A DNA stretch of 34,016 nucleotides from a virus, in IMG/VR virus record IMGVR_UViG_3300021964_000257, positions 1 through 34,016 of that record; one strand, written 5' to 3'. The notes under the pieces were generated by a model. The model worked only from the letters and a program-made list of their open reading frames with translations, had not been told where the DNA came from and made no database searches. The translations under genes were made by a program, and so were the position numbers. Positions 9,601-17,405 of the stretch are shown here, in pieces (the first letter of the stretch is position 1; each line of letters begins with the position of its first letter).

Positions 9601-11914
9601 CTTTTAAGAATGGTGTTCTCGCAAAATCAGAACCACTACCATATACATCGTTTCCTGACATTGTCATTTGGAAACCATATTGGAATTTTTGCCATTGTTC
9701 AATCTCTTCATTTCTAACCCCTACTAACTCATTGAAGAATGTATAGTCAGTGGTATCGACCAAGATGCTCGTGTTTTCTACAATTTCTGGTAAGTCGTCA
9801 CCTTCGGGCTCACCCGCTTGTTTGCTCTCACAAGAACATGCCTGACATTCAGGATAGGAAATATTAGGTAACGGTATTGCCGGTATCGGACAATTTTTTG
9901 GTAGTTTGACCGATTGATAATCCGGACACGGTCTTCTAAATAAACCGAAAGTCAACGCCTTTACAACATAACACAAGACAATAATGACTGTAAGGATTAC
10001 CTTCAATATCAAATCCAATAACCACCTTAAATATTTGTATAAAGTACAGACAACATGACCAACAACTGTAATCACAAATAATATCGGCATGAACAATGTC
10101 ATTACGATGTTAACAATGAAGAATAATAAATCAAAGTTTCTAACACCATCATTTGCCGGAAACTTATTTGTGTCATTCTCACATCCCCTGTCTAAGATTT
10201 CTTTAATACCTAAGAACCTTGCGCGACCGTAACCATTTCTATATTCATCAACCATCTGAGATGGTGTGTAGACTTTGTTGTAATTCATCTCATAGAAAGA
10301 ATCGTCACAACTTATAGCGGCACCCTTATCAGCATAATCACCCCAATCTAAAGAAAAGGCATAAGACTTTTGGAATTGAACGAAGTCATAATCAAAGGTC
10401 TCAACCTCAATGGTAACATTGTTACCCAAATTCACATTGTTAACCTGAACACTTTTTTTAGAAACTCTAATAGTTAATGTACCACCATTTGGGAAATCTA
10501 TCCAATGTTGTGTTTGTACAACATTATTAACCAACGCTTCAACAAGTTCTGCATCTGAATTTGGTTTCACATAAACAGATTTACCAGCAGCAACAGTAAT
10601 TGTCTGTGTTTCAATTATCTGAGTTTGGTTAAAGAAATTAACATTAGTAATCGTGGTCGCACCTTTTGTAGATGGGTCAACACCTGAATTTTGTATAACA
10701 CCATCCCAACCGTATTCACGAATCTGTGGTACAACAAAGTTGGCCCTTTGAATTTCACCTCTAATCGGGAAGAACTGAACACCATCATATGGAGGTCCAT
10801 TTTCTTCTGATTGGTACTTAATCTTAAATCTATATTTACCTTTTGTTGGCACTCCAATAGTTGGGTCGTTGGAAATTACAACCTCACCAAACTCATTGGT
10901 AACTACATAATCTAAGTTCATCGGAACATCGGTTACGAACGTACCATTCTCATCAATGACCTTACCCGCATTCTCTAAATTAAATTGTTCTAATATCGGG
11001 TCACCATTATCATCAATATCTATAGTCTGTCTGACAGCTAAAATTTCACCAGGTCCTGTGGCTAAACCACACATATCACCCTGTTCTGTTCTTGGCTTAC
11101 AATTCGTCTTAACAGGTTTTGTATCAGCATCAGTAAATACTGAACCCATGAATACTGCAGTTGGTTGGATTTCAATACCCAACTCTCTCAAATCAAAGTC
11201 TACTCTTGTGATTCCGATGTTACATAAATCTTCTTGACCCCAAAAAGAAGTAACATCAATATCTTTTACTTGGTTAATAATCTGAGGTAATTCATCTAAG
11301 TTTGACGACGCTTTAAAGTTCTGACCATCAAACTGAGACTGTACCCCCATATTCATTCTAATCAAATCCTGAGGTCTTAAAGAGAAACATCCCATATCTG
11401 ATAAATCCATATCCAACACCAACTTCTGATTACCTAATGGAACACCTGTAATCATAAAGTCACCAGAATCATTAGTCTTTACCGTAAACTTATAGTACTT
11501 CTCATATATTTCTAATACCTCATTACGAGTTAAAACATCCTCCCTTGAAGGAAACGTACCTGTTGGTGTATGACCACCATATTGTTTTTCATATGGAAGT
11601 AGATTGTATCTATAACCATCTTCATTTTTTTCAGAAGGACCTTTGTAGGGATATAATGCAGAGATTACAGGATTTTCTAAGTCCATATCCTCCACAGGAA
11701 CAAATACAGAAACACGAGCGTTAGGAATACCAAAACCACTATTAGCCACTACTCTACCAACAACAACACCATAGTCAGCACAGAATTGTGCGTAGACATC
11801 TTCCTGTCTTAATTTCAAAGATAAGATTTCAAGAAAATCAAAATCTTGTTCAATATTGACTCTGATGTTTTGGTCGGTCCCTAATTTGGTTCTAATTCTA
11901 TAAGATTTGGACAT
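6653..11914 (-). CDS. Giant tail/baseplate protein with Ig-like N-domain and internal membrane-spanning segment (1,753 aa)
   Basis: Residues about 48-185 look like a carboxypeptidase-regulatory/CNA-B-type beta-sandwich. GRVVANSGFGIPNARVSVFV is followed, after a long insertion, by TNDSGDFMITGVPLGNQKL. Residues 595-659 are strongly hydrophobic and could span a membrane two or three times. They are followed by a Pro/Cys-rich stretch with Cys 663, 675, 690, 693 and 695 (CQACSC). The other roughly 1,050 residues are Asn/Tyr/Gly-rich and look beta-structured. It follows gp6 directly, which is the gp7 position in T4 (gp7 is about 1,030 aa), so a baseplate wedge or host-contact role is inferred from order alone. 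A candidate promoter lies in the 75-base gap upstream. A membrane segment inside such a protein is unusual, and the function is unknown. Confidence 0.78.
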   Translation of the reverse strand: MSKSYRIRTKLGTDQNIRVNIEQDFDFLEILSLKLRQEDVYAQFCADYGVVVGRVVANSGFGIPNARVSVFVPVEDMDLENPVISALYPYKGPSEKNEDGYRYNLLPYEKQYGGHTPTGTFPSREDVLTRNEVLEIYEKYYKFTVKTNDSGDFMITGVPLGNQKLVLDMDLSDMGCFSLRPQDLIRMNMGVQSQFDGQNFKASSNLDELPQIINQVKDIDVTSFWGQEDLCNIGITRVDFDLRELGIEIQPTAVFMGSVFTDADTKPVKTNCKPRTEQGDMCGLATGPGEILAVRQTIDIDDNGDPILEQFNLENAGKVIDENGTFVTDVPMNLDYVVTNEFGEVVISNDPTIGVPTKGKYRFKIKYQSEENGPPYDGVQFFPIRGEIQRANFVVPQIREYGWDGVIQNSGVDPSTKGATTITNVNFFNQTQIIETQTITVAAGKSVYVKPNSDAELVEALVNNVVQTQHWIDFPNGGTLTIRVSKKSVQVNNVNLGNNVTIEVETFDYDFVQFQKSYAFSLDWGDYADKGAAISCDDSFYEMNYNKVYTPSQMVDEYRNGYGRARFLGIKEILDRGCENDTNKFPANDGVRNFDLLFFIVNIVMTLFMPILFVITVVGHVVCTLYKYLRWLLDLILKVILTVIIVLCYVVKALTFGLFRRPCPDYQSVKLPKNCPIPAIPLPNISYPECQACSCESKQAGEPEGDDLPEIVENTSILVDTTDYTFFNELVGVRNEEIEQWQKFQYGFQMTMSGNDVYGSGSDFARTPFLKGKDNPMTNRETWSYDLPLSERFNLFNAKANYHHLPNGATNRIKVKVNPSINNTFHTDNVMMLVVDSGVASSFQAGEIVTFQDINKSLDPNVNSTTGSTIFTTGQGGGQKNITVTYMDTNTNTQTTSYIITGDTSFTTYDFPSDVEYYQVITGNTLSEFENLCSINGRGTDKYGDSVNKTLGRFHIFGWQHVKKTAYLTNPNPEEYPWRFNNTPYRKPDTGGNDWFEKNVPNIKLNGDWENLGVIFLVRGVDVHTPRQVIEYDLSYLYGYGAFNGSVKVTGNYLLNIPIQPYGAASDWRLPIHLNYGNNNNTSLNQRIFYNSYSFTPSNADYQSYKTKNHQYYSAYGANNRYDIGNVVGGSNVPLNSPNVIDVVNQAAAITTGGLGTWREMVEDNQGVGELESLYNYDKGQVLEGVGVMISKNKENYYYYSKTYQMANSSHEINMINNQKIVMRTDRLPTSDITQNRMVLHQNKAFAIYTLNDDGTTSESFNVGLDVIGDGADDFNEDAGAIATQINQTFSCEGMVPLECYSGNGETIGVLPKDDRCYYLSDKKEIEKLQGGCYYLLLKNFAIREDFQSIAEWRSRFRMMFGLCNNVLSLTFVNNWINGSLYMFAFQKNNIYSNNINDTKFLTNPDYVYCEDTIVYQTQTNSFFYRASPYNSSNPVGFRFIGRDNTPLVNIIGRPNGANKKFLGNPTTIMDMGPRDLFTKEICYNPDFQGYIIDKVSSTSYKDTSDLIQLFAISRLTASGFWEQIIGFGDGSIQKLFSRDNQRLDADISQLISINSEFGVVPYLGTNYSDSQIRYIGEQRVLPNGRTVYDPVLGVFFSADTVSRDMISPGRFTFQDTVTQYLSDNYGHTDQEVPYHKWEIISSGSTIFGLQVNDWYSKKSQDGIGSFNYQSVDRMNATDTFNTNVSMPSSERPGYIYNSNIVGNQIEVTPNKPNPMKNRFNAGSPYFFYFGLKKGASSMNRYIDKFIFNQETL
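9827..10132 (-). other. Hydrophobic hairpin plus Cys-rich linker within the 1,753-aa tail protein
   Basis: Residues 595-626 (from DLLFFIVNIVMTLFMPILF to HVVCTLY) and 629-659 (LRWLLDLILKVILTVIIVLC onward) are two long hydrophobic blocks separated by a short Lys/Arg-containing turn. They end in a basic RR-P-C sequence. Residues 663-695 then hold five cysteines in a Pro-rich segment, ending CxxCxC. The flanking 590 residues before and 1,050 after are soluble in character. This fits an internal membrane-inserting hairpin with a metal- or disulfide-stabilised cap. Burial in a coiled or trimeric core is an alternative. Confidence 0.6.
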
Positions 11915-11954
11915 ACTGTAGTTTTAAGATAAATACTTATTTATCCATTTTACA

Positions 11955-11983
11955 ATAATAAACCTATAAGTCTTCCTTGTAAA
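11955..11983 (-). promoter_or_regulatory. Candidate promoter for the distal baseplate operon
   Basis: In the 75-base gap between gp6 and the 1,753-aa gene the minus strand has TTTACA (11983-11978), a 17-base spacer, then TATTAT (11960-11955). Each hexamer is one mismatch from the sigma70 consensus. The same bases can also be read as TTTA, 19 bases, TATTATTG, close to the Bacteroidota TTTG-N19-TAnnTTTG pattern. The predicted start would leave a leader of about 35 bases. AT-rich DNA makes chance matches common. Confidence 0.4.
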
Positions 11984-11989
11984 TTATTA

Positions 11990-13828
11990 TTACTTAAAGT
12001 CTACAGTCTTCAAGTCTTTGACTCTTACTTTGATATCTCTACTGTCGTACCTGATTTGGTATATCTGATTTGGTTCTGCAAAGATAGTATCATCAATTAA
12101 TTCAATTCTTTTGGTTGACGAATCAGAATATCTTTGAGATGTTTCTGAAGAAGAATACTGACCACCTACCTTATTAAAGATTGAAACATCAGAGATTGAA
12201 ATTACTCCAGCAACATCTTGTATTTTTTTTCTAATGTCAGATACGTTTACATTTTCACCCAAATCTCTTGATAATGGAGACATTGATTGACTAACTACAT
12301 CAATAATTTGTGTGATTACTTGACCTTGGTTCTGACCTGAATCTAAAACAACTGATATGTCGTACTCCAAATCAATAACCTGAGCTACATTTACTGAGAT
12401 ATAGTCATTAATCATTCTGTATTTTGAAAGATAGTTAGCAATATTTTGTTTTAACGTATTAGAAACTGTTTGTGTCAAATTACCACTACTGTCGTATGAT
12501 AAAATTTCAATATTAATCTTATTATCTTTTTCGGTGATTGACGTTTTAGCAGGTGCACCGTATTTTCCTGGCATTTTTTTAATCAATGAGTTATAGTCAT
12601 TGACTGTTACCGCTCTGTTTTGTGATGCGTAGTTGAAAGTAACCATATTTCTCACCTCTTCAATTGAAGGTTGGTTAGCACCACCAATAGCCGCAGTTAC
12701 ATTATTGACAAATAAAGAACCCACAACCTGTTGATTAATAGTACTACTCGGACCATTTACCGCGAAATTAATTGTACCCAATTGATTGATAACGTTAACA
12801 CCAATATTACTACCTTCACCACCACCAATTCTATATTTAACAAATAAAGTGGTATTTGCCTCAACTGTTTTACCTAAACCGATATTGTTTTGATAGTCCT
12901 CAATTCTTAATGAAACACCGTTTCTTGCAAATTCTGCAAGTTGGTCATCAGGTGTTGTAGTACCCCCACCAAATTGAACTCTCAAGAACCCATTTGGTGT
13001 GTATTCTGTGATAAATCTATTATCCGTCTCAATATACTTACCTACTTTAATACCTGGCTTATCTGTCGGCTTTGTGGTGTCTTCAACAAATACTGTAGAC
13101 TCAGCCAACGCATCCATTTCATACCATCTTACCTGAGCATTTACAAACTCAGAATACGTTGGTGTTGACTGGTAGGATGTACCATCTTTTTGAATGATGT
13201 CAACAACTTCTAACACGTTCTTTTCAGGTAAAAAGAATTCAAAGAATGGTTTTACATCATTACTATTGATTGTTTTCTTATAAATTTTTGTTACACCATT
13301 AACAACAACCTCTCTTTTAGTGATTGTATAGTTAATAAGAGTGTTATTAGAGTCAAAATTAGGAATTTTTGTACGGTTAGGATACCCTTCATTGTTATAC
13401 TGTGAAGAGAAGTCAATATCATAAACATTCTCAAAGACTTGTCCCGCACCTAAAACTTGTGAACCCGCTCTTAAAATACCCAAATACCTTGTATCCTCTT
13501 GGTCACCGTTTGCAGGTACCGTAATTGAAAAATCAACCAAAGCGACGGAAGGTCTGTTACCAGGAATTTTAAGACCATAAGTTCTGGCAATATTAAATAT
13601 TGATGAACGTTGTTGGGCGTATTGTAAAACAGTTTCTTGAACACTTCTATCAATATGGTACTTTAAGTTATCACCAATAGCTGCGTTTAGGTCCATCAAT
13701 ACTGAATAAACCGCAGCATCATTGAAGTTGTCTATAAGTTCAGGATAATATTGTTTTGTATAATTTACAAGGTCCTGTCTTAAACCTTCAAAGTCTCTTT
13801 CCGTATATGAAATTTTTCTACCCGCCAT
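11990..13828 (-). CDS. gp6: Baseplate wedge protein, gp6 / baseplate J-like
   Basis: The 612-aa product is similar in length to T4 gp6 (660 aa), the wedge protein that closes the inner ring of the baseplate. The N-terminus MAGRKISYTERDFEGLRQDL, followed by a helical segment with NAAIGDNLKYHIDRS, is typical of phage gp6/J-type proteins (a D-F...L...L element, then a 'lots of neighbours' helix around residues 45-85). The central part (residues 290-420) has the Gly-rich beta segment VQFGGGTT...YRIGGGEGSNIG. Then comes VRNMVTFNYASQNRAVTVNDY (residues about 395-420), the conserved baseplate-J motif region. It starts 6 bases after the gp25 stop, and the gp25-gp6 pair supports the assignment. The start ATG is the first in frame. 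Confidence 0.88.
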   Translation of the reverse strand: MAGRKISYTERDFEGLRQDLVNYTKQYYPELIDNFNDAAVYSVLMDLNAAIGDNLKYHIDRSVQETVLQYAQQRSSIFNIARTYGLKIPGNRPSVALVDFSITVPANGDQEDTRYLGILRAGSQVLGAGQVFENVYDIDFSSQYNNEGYPNRTKIPNFDSNNTLINYTITKREVVVNGVTKIYKKTINSNDVKPFFEFFLPEKNVLEVVDIIQKDGTSYQSTPTYSEFVNAQVRWYEMDALAESTVFVEDTTKPTDKPGIKVGKYIETDNRFITEYTPNGFLRVQFGGGTTTPDDQLAEFARNGVSLRIEDYQNNIGLGKTVEANTTLFVKYRIGGGEGSNIGVNVINQLGTINFAVNGPSSTINQQVVGSLFVNNVTAAIGGANQPSIEEVRNMVTFNYASQNRAVTVNDYNSLIKKMPGKYGAPAKTSITEKDNKINIEILSYDSSGNLTQTVSNTLKQNIANYLSKYRMINDYISVNVAQVIDLEYDISVVLDSGQNQGQVITQIIDVVSQSMSPLSRDLGENVNVSDIRKKIQDVAGVISISDVSIFNKVGGQYSSSETSQRYSDSSTKRIELIDDTIFAEPNQIYQIRYDSRDIKVRVKDLKTVDFK

Positions 13829-13834
13829 CTACTA

Positions 13835-14299
13835 TTAAATATTTATAATTATGAAATCTTTGGAATCAAATGTTCCATCAGTTATAGTGTAATCAATTCT
13901 TAATTTTGCGGTATATTCTTCAACCCCTCTACCAGGAATACGATAAATTCCACCAACACCCAATTTTTCTTCATTCAACATTCCTTCAGCCTCCAAATCA
14001 TCTAAGTATGGTGTCAATGTTATTTCATTAATGGTTAAGTTTGGAATATACTTCTCAACAGATAACTTAATATCATCTTTGATTCCCTGAAAGGTTGTAC
14101 CGTCCATAGGTTCAAAAATAAATTCATAAATTCTCGTTCCAAAATCAGGAAGATAGTACCTACTACCCTTTCTTGTAAGTATCAAATGAAGTAAGTCAGT
14201 CCTAACCTCCTCATCAGCCGTCTGTGAAAGAGAAAGATACTTACCTACCCTACTATCCTGAAAGGGGAAATTTATTCCGTATGTTTTACCATTAGCCAT
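13835..14299 (-). CDS. gp25: Baseplate wedge protein gp25 (GPW/gp25 family)
   Basis: The 154-aa protein matches the GPW/gp25 family (T4 gp25 is 132 aa), which sits in the inner baseplate and starts sheath assembly. Signature elements are GINFPFQDS at the N-terminus, then EEVRTDLLHLILTRKGSRYY, and the motif PDFGTRIYEFIFEPMD (about residues 50-66), whose P-x-F-G...FEP pattern is the family hallmark. The C-terminal half has the expected beta-alpha-beta layout and ends in the basic strand AKLRIDYTI. The gene is the first after the nrdA terminator and is followed 6 bases later by gp6, as in many contractile phages. The start is an ATG with leader AGGTA just upstream, not a clear ribosome binding site. 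Confidence 0.92.
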   Translation of the reverse strand: MANGKTYGINFPFQDSRVGKYLSLSQTADEEVRTDLLHLILTRKGSRYYLPDFGTRIYEFIFEPMDGTTFQGIKDDIKLSVEKYIPNLTINEITLTPYLDDLEAEGMLNEEKLGVGGIYRIPGRGVEEYTAKLRIDYTITDGTFDSKDFIIINI

Positions 14300-14306
14300 T
14301 ACCTAT

Positions 14307-14314
14307 AAATACTT
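14307..14314 (-). promoter_or_regulatory. Recurrent AAGTATTT intergenic motif (copy upstream of gp25)
   Basis: AAGTATTTATA lies between the nrdA terminator and the gp25 ATG, 7 bases from the start codon. The same octamer occurs in two other intergenic gaps (11931-11938 and 23263-23270). It could be part of a phage-specific promoter or a leader element. In such AT-rich DNA this is only suggestive. Confidence 0.25.
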
Positions 14315-14328
14315 TAACAATATAAATT

Positions 14329-14358
14329 ATAAAAAAAAGAGGACCGAAGTCCTCTTTT
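14329..14358 (-). terminator. Rho-independent terminator after nrdA
   Basis: The minus strand reads AAAGAGGAC, loop TTCG, GTCCTCTTT and then a run of T reaching 8 bases. This is a perfect 9-bp stem closed by a very stable UUCG tetraloop. The A-rich 5' side gives a partial T-run on the plus strand too, so it may work in both directions. It separates the replication/nucleotide operon from the gp25-led baseplate operon. Confidence 0.93.
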
Positions 14359-14385
14359 ATATTTGTTGTTTGTTAAAAATAACTA

Positions 14386-16092
14386 TTAACCTTCACAAGC
14401 AACACACTGTAAGTCATTCAAATTCAATTTCTTTCTTGCAAAAGCCTGAGCTGAATTCATTGAGTGTTGGTAGTATAATGTCTTCACACCCAACTGCCAA
14501 GCTTCAATAAGAAGTTTGTTAACATCCCTTGTCGGCATGTCAGGTGAAATCATTAAGTTTAGTGATTGTGATTGGTCAATATAATCTTGACGAACCGCAG
14601 CTTGGTTGATAATTGATGATTGGTTAATCTCAGCAAATGTTCTGAAGATATCCTTTTGTTCATCACTTAAGAAATCCAAGTGTTGTACAGAACCGTCGTT
14701 TTGTTTGATACTGTTCCATACGTCTTTGGTGTCCTTACCCAACTCAGCCAATACTTTCTTCAAAACAGGGTTTTTGATGGTTACCTTCATCTTAGCAACA
14801 TCCTTCACATAACAGTTAGACCAAATTGGTTCAATTGATTGTGATACCTGACCTAAGATAAACGCTGAAGATGTTGTTGGTGCAATAGCATTCAACGTAA
14901 CATTTCTTCTACCATAACCTTTTAGGTATTCTGGTTCACCGAACATCTCAGCCAACTTCTCTGAAGCCGCGTATGATTTATCTTTGATAAGTTTGAATAC
15001 CTCAACGTTCAATCTTGCGGTGTCTCTTGTATCAAAAGCTAATCCACGTGACTGAAGTAGTGAGTGCCATCCCAATACACCTAAACCTAACGCTCTTTGT
15101 CTCTTAGCGAAGTTGTAAGCTTTCTCCAAATAGAAGAACCCTCTCTTACCTTCAATAGTTCCGTTGTCTCTAATGTCCTCAATCTTAGTTAAGAACTCTG
15201 TAACAACAGCATCTAAGAACATAGTCATAGTTTCAACTGCGTCGGTATTTTTCCACTCGTCGTAGTGTAGAACATTCATTGATGACAATACACAAACAAA
15301 TGACTCTTCTTCAGAGTTGTGAAGTGCAATCTCTGAACATAAGTTAGAGTTGTAAATCTTTGCACCTTTGTCTTTGTATACATCAACTGTTTTGTTATTC
15401 ATCGTATCGTGGAACATGATGTATGGATAACCAATCTCACCTCTTCTTTGGATTACCTTTGCCCAAATCGCTCTCTTTGCCTCATCACCAGCAATCATCT
15501 CATTCATAAACTCATCAGTCACTGTAACCGCGTGAGTTAAGTCTTGAATTGGGAAACCTTCCGTACCAATCTCCAAGAACTCCATGATATCAGGGTGTTC
15601 AACTGGTAGATATGGTGAGAAACGACCACGACGTGTTGAACCCTGAGAAATGTTATCTACAACACTCTCAAACAAGTTCATGAAGTGTACCGAACCTGGT
15701 GCAAGACCGTTGTCAGTAATTTCAGCACCTCTTTCTCTGATGTTACCAAAGTAACCTGAGGTACCTCCACCCATCTTACTCATCTCTCCAACCTCTGCTT
15801 GTGTATAAAGAATTGACTCAATGTTGTCACCGATGTTAGAACCGAAACAACTTACTGGTAGACCTCTCTTCTTACCGAAGTTTGCCCATACAGGTGATGA
15901 TAGTGAGTACCATCCTTTACCCATATAGTCATAAAATTTATCTGCAAAACCTTCAATACCTAAAAGGTTCTCAGCGTGGTCTGCGATTGTTCTAATTCTC
16001 TCAAGCGGTTCCTCTCCCTCACTAAGATATCCTCTTTGTAGGAAGGTAATTGATTCTTCGTTAATCCATTCAAATGGTTTTCTATCGTTCAT
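14386..16092 (-). CDS. nrdA: Class I ribonucleotide reductase large (catalytic) subunit, no ATP-cone
   Basis: The enzyme reduces ribonucleoside diphosphates to deoxy forms, feeding phage DNA synthesis. Expected residues are visible: Cys82 (SCFGSNIGDN), the Gly-rich GEMSKMGGGTSG loop at 102-113, Asn250-Leu-Cys252-Ser-Glu254 (thiyl radical Cys and its partners), Cys267 (VCVLSSMN), the PTTSSAFILGQ...IEP phosphate-binding region near 405-422, the radical-transfer pair Tyr540-Tyr541 (KTLYYQ), and the C-terminal redox pair Cys563/Cys566 (CVACEG). At 568 aa it is much shorter than E. coli NrdA (761 aa). It begins directly in the catalytic domain and lacks the N-terminal ATP-cone. The nrdB partner lies 19 bases upstream and carries the ATP-cone instead. 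It is the last gene before a strong terminator. Confidence 0.96.
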   Translation of the reverse strand: MNDRKPFEWINEESITFLQRGYLSEGEEPLERIRTIADHAENLLGIEGFADKFYDYMGKGWYSLSSPVWANFGKKRGLPVSCFGSNIGDNIESILYTQAEVGEMSKMGGGTSGYFGNIRERGAEITDNGLAPGSVHFMNLFESVVDNISQGSTRRGRFSPYLPVEHPDIMEFLEIGTEGFPIQDLTHAVTVTDEFMNEMIAGDEAKRAIWAKVIQRRGEIGYPYIMFHDTMNNKTVDVYKDKGAKIYNSNLCSEIALHNSEEESFVCVLSSMNVLHYDEWKNTDAVETMTMFLDAVVTEFLTKIEDIRDNGTIEGKRGFFYLEKAYNFAKRQRALGLGVLGWHSLLQSRGLAFDTRDTARLNVEVFKLIKDKSYAASEKLAEMFGEPEYLKGYGRRNVTLNAIAPTTSSAFILGQVSQSIEPIWSNCYVKDVAKMKVTIKNPVLKKVLAELGKDTKDVWNSIKQNDGSVQHLDFLSDEQKDIFRTFAEINQSSIINQAAVRQDYIDQSQSLNLMISPDMPTRDVNKLLIEAWQLGVKTLYYQHSMNSAQAFARKKLNLNDLQCVACEG

Positions 16093-16111
16093 TTTTTGTT
16101 AATGTTTTTTG

Positions 16112-17392
16112 TTAAAATAAATCGTTTGATGTAATTGATTTAGATTTCTTACTGTAGTTAATACTTCTTTTGTTGAAGAAATCTGTGTGTTTTGTAGTCA
16201 GAATTTCATCATCAAACCACTCAGTCGTTTCCAACAATGCTTCATTGATTTCAAAAATACTTTCAAGACCAATAGAGTTTAATGATAGATTAAATCTATG
16301 TTTAATAAATTCCATAGTCTGACTTTTCGTCAAGAAATCCAAATCACCTTCCTCAAAAATCCAATCTATAATTTCTGTTTCCGCCTCAAATGCTTCCATA
16401 GTCGCATTGATAAGGTCTTCCTGTAATCCTTCTGTCCACCATGATGGGTTCTCTTGTTTGATAAGGTTTACCAAATCAAACCCAAACTCTGCGTGGATAT
16501 TTTCTTCTTTTGATGTCGCCTCAACAGCGTTACTAATACCTTTCAACATGTTCTTATGTTTGTTGAATGATAACATAACCAAGAATTGTGAGAACAACGA
16601 TACGTTTTCTACGAACATAGAGAATAATACTACAGACTCAAAGTAGTCTTTGTTTTCTACTGACTTTGAGTTTGAAATAGACTTCTCTAAGTATTTGATT
16701 CTTCTACGAATTGCTGGTACTTCCATAAGAGTTTCAAACTCTGCGTTAAGACCCAACAACTGAATCAAATGAGAATACGCGTCAGCGTGTCTTACTTCTG
16801 ATTCTGCGAATGTCGCACCTACATTACCAATTTCAGGTTTCGGCATCCTTTTGTAGATGTCACCCCAAAATGATTTCACCGCAACTTCAATCTGTGAGAT
16901 TGCTAACATCGCTCTTTTTACCGCGGTTTTTTCTTTCTTATCCAAGTGAACTTTGAAGTCTTGGATGTCTGATGTAAAATTAAACTCAGTGTGTACCCAG
17001 TATGAGTGTCTGATAGCATCTACATACTCATTAAGATTTGGGTATTCATAAGGTTTAAGATTGGTTCTCTTTGAGAAAATATCAGGTCTGTGTTTTGCAC
17101 GGTACACGATATATTCTCTTGCCACGTCGTTAAGACCATTATCCATCAATTTGTTTTCAACCATTTCATGAATGTCATCAACATGTGGAGTTTTATCTTT
17201 ATCATCTCTGAAGATTCCCTTGCGAGTGAGTCTCGCAATCTTCTCAGCCATTTCATCATCAACCTCACCTACTGACTGCATCGCCTTCAGTACCGCGTAT
17301 TTGATTTTCTCCGCTTCAAAGATTACCTCTTCACCACTCCTCTTAATTACATAACGAGTTTCTTTACTGTTCATAGTATTAAAATTTACCAT
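16112..17392 (-). CDS. nrdB: Class I ribonucleotide reductase radical-generating subunit with N-terminal ATP-cone
   Basis: Residues about 12-103 form an ATP-cone: YVIKRSGEEVIFEAEKI at 14-30, a helical middle with HVDDIHEMVE, and REYIVYRAKHR at the end. ATP-cones normally sit on NrdA. The ferritin-like domain follows, with metal ligands Glu169, Glu199, His202, Glu262, Glu297 and His300 and the radical Tyr206 (ESEVRHADAY). The first ligand aligns with E. coli Asp84 but is Glu. The C-terminus SNDLF fits the tail that docks into NrdA. Length is 426 aa against about 375 for E. coli NrdB, the extra being the cone. The ATG at 17392 is preceded by an A/T-rich leader; a second ATG (Met7) is possible. 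The same layout is known in flavobacterial NrdB, where dATP binding to the cone turns the enzyme off. Confidence 0.95.
   Translation of the reverse strand: MVNFNTMNSKETRYVIKRSGEEVIFEAEKIKYAVLKAMQSVGEVDDEMAEKIARLTRKGIFRDDKDKTPHVDDIHEMVENKLMDNGLNDVAREYIVYRAKHRPDIFSKRTNLKPYEYPNLNEYVDAIRHSYWVHTEFNFTSDIQDFKVHLDKKEKTAVKRAMLAISQIEVAVKSFWGDIYKRMPKPEIGNVGATFAESEVRHADAYSHLIQLLGLNAEFETLMEVPAIRRRIKYLEKSISNSKSVENKDYFESVVLFSMFVENVSLFSQFLVMLSFNKHKNMLKGISNAVEATSKEENIHAEFGFDLVNLIKQENPSWWTEGLQEDLINATMEAFEAETEIIDWIFEEGDLDFLTKSQTMEFIKHRFNLSLNSIGLESIFEINEALLETTEWFDDEILTTKHTDFFNKRSINYSKKSKSITSNDLF
17093..17359 (-). other. ATP-cone allosteric domain on NrdB
   Basis: Residues 12-100 of NrdB match the ATP-cone pattern: V-I-K-R-x-G near the start, F-x-x-x-K-I, A-V-x-K-A, and a closing Y-I-V-Y-R. 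The neighbouring NrdA lacks this domain, so overall activity control by ATP/dATP should act through the radical subunit. Confidence 0.9.
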
Positions 17393-17405
17393 AATTTATT
17401 ATTGT

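Noticed and set aside
10956-11237. Plus-strand open frame of 93 codons
   Set aside because: It is antisense to the conserved N-terminal part of the 1,753-aa tail protein and its translation shows no domain pattern.
13840-13847. TATAAATA on the minus strand, identical to the T4 late promoter core, before gp6
   Set aside because: It lies in the last codons of gp25 and would leave a leader of only a few bases before the gp6 ATG. One match in AT-rich DNA is expected by chance.
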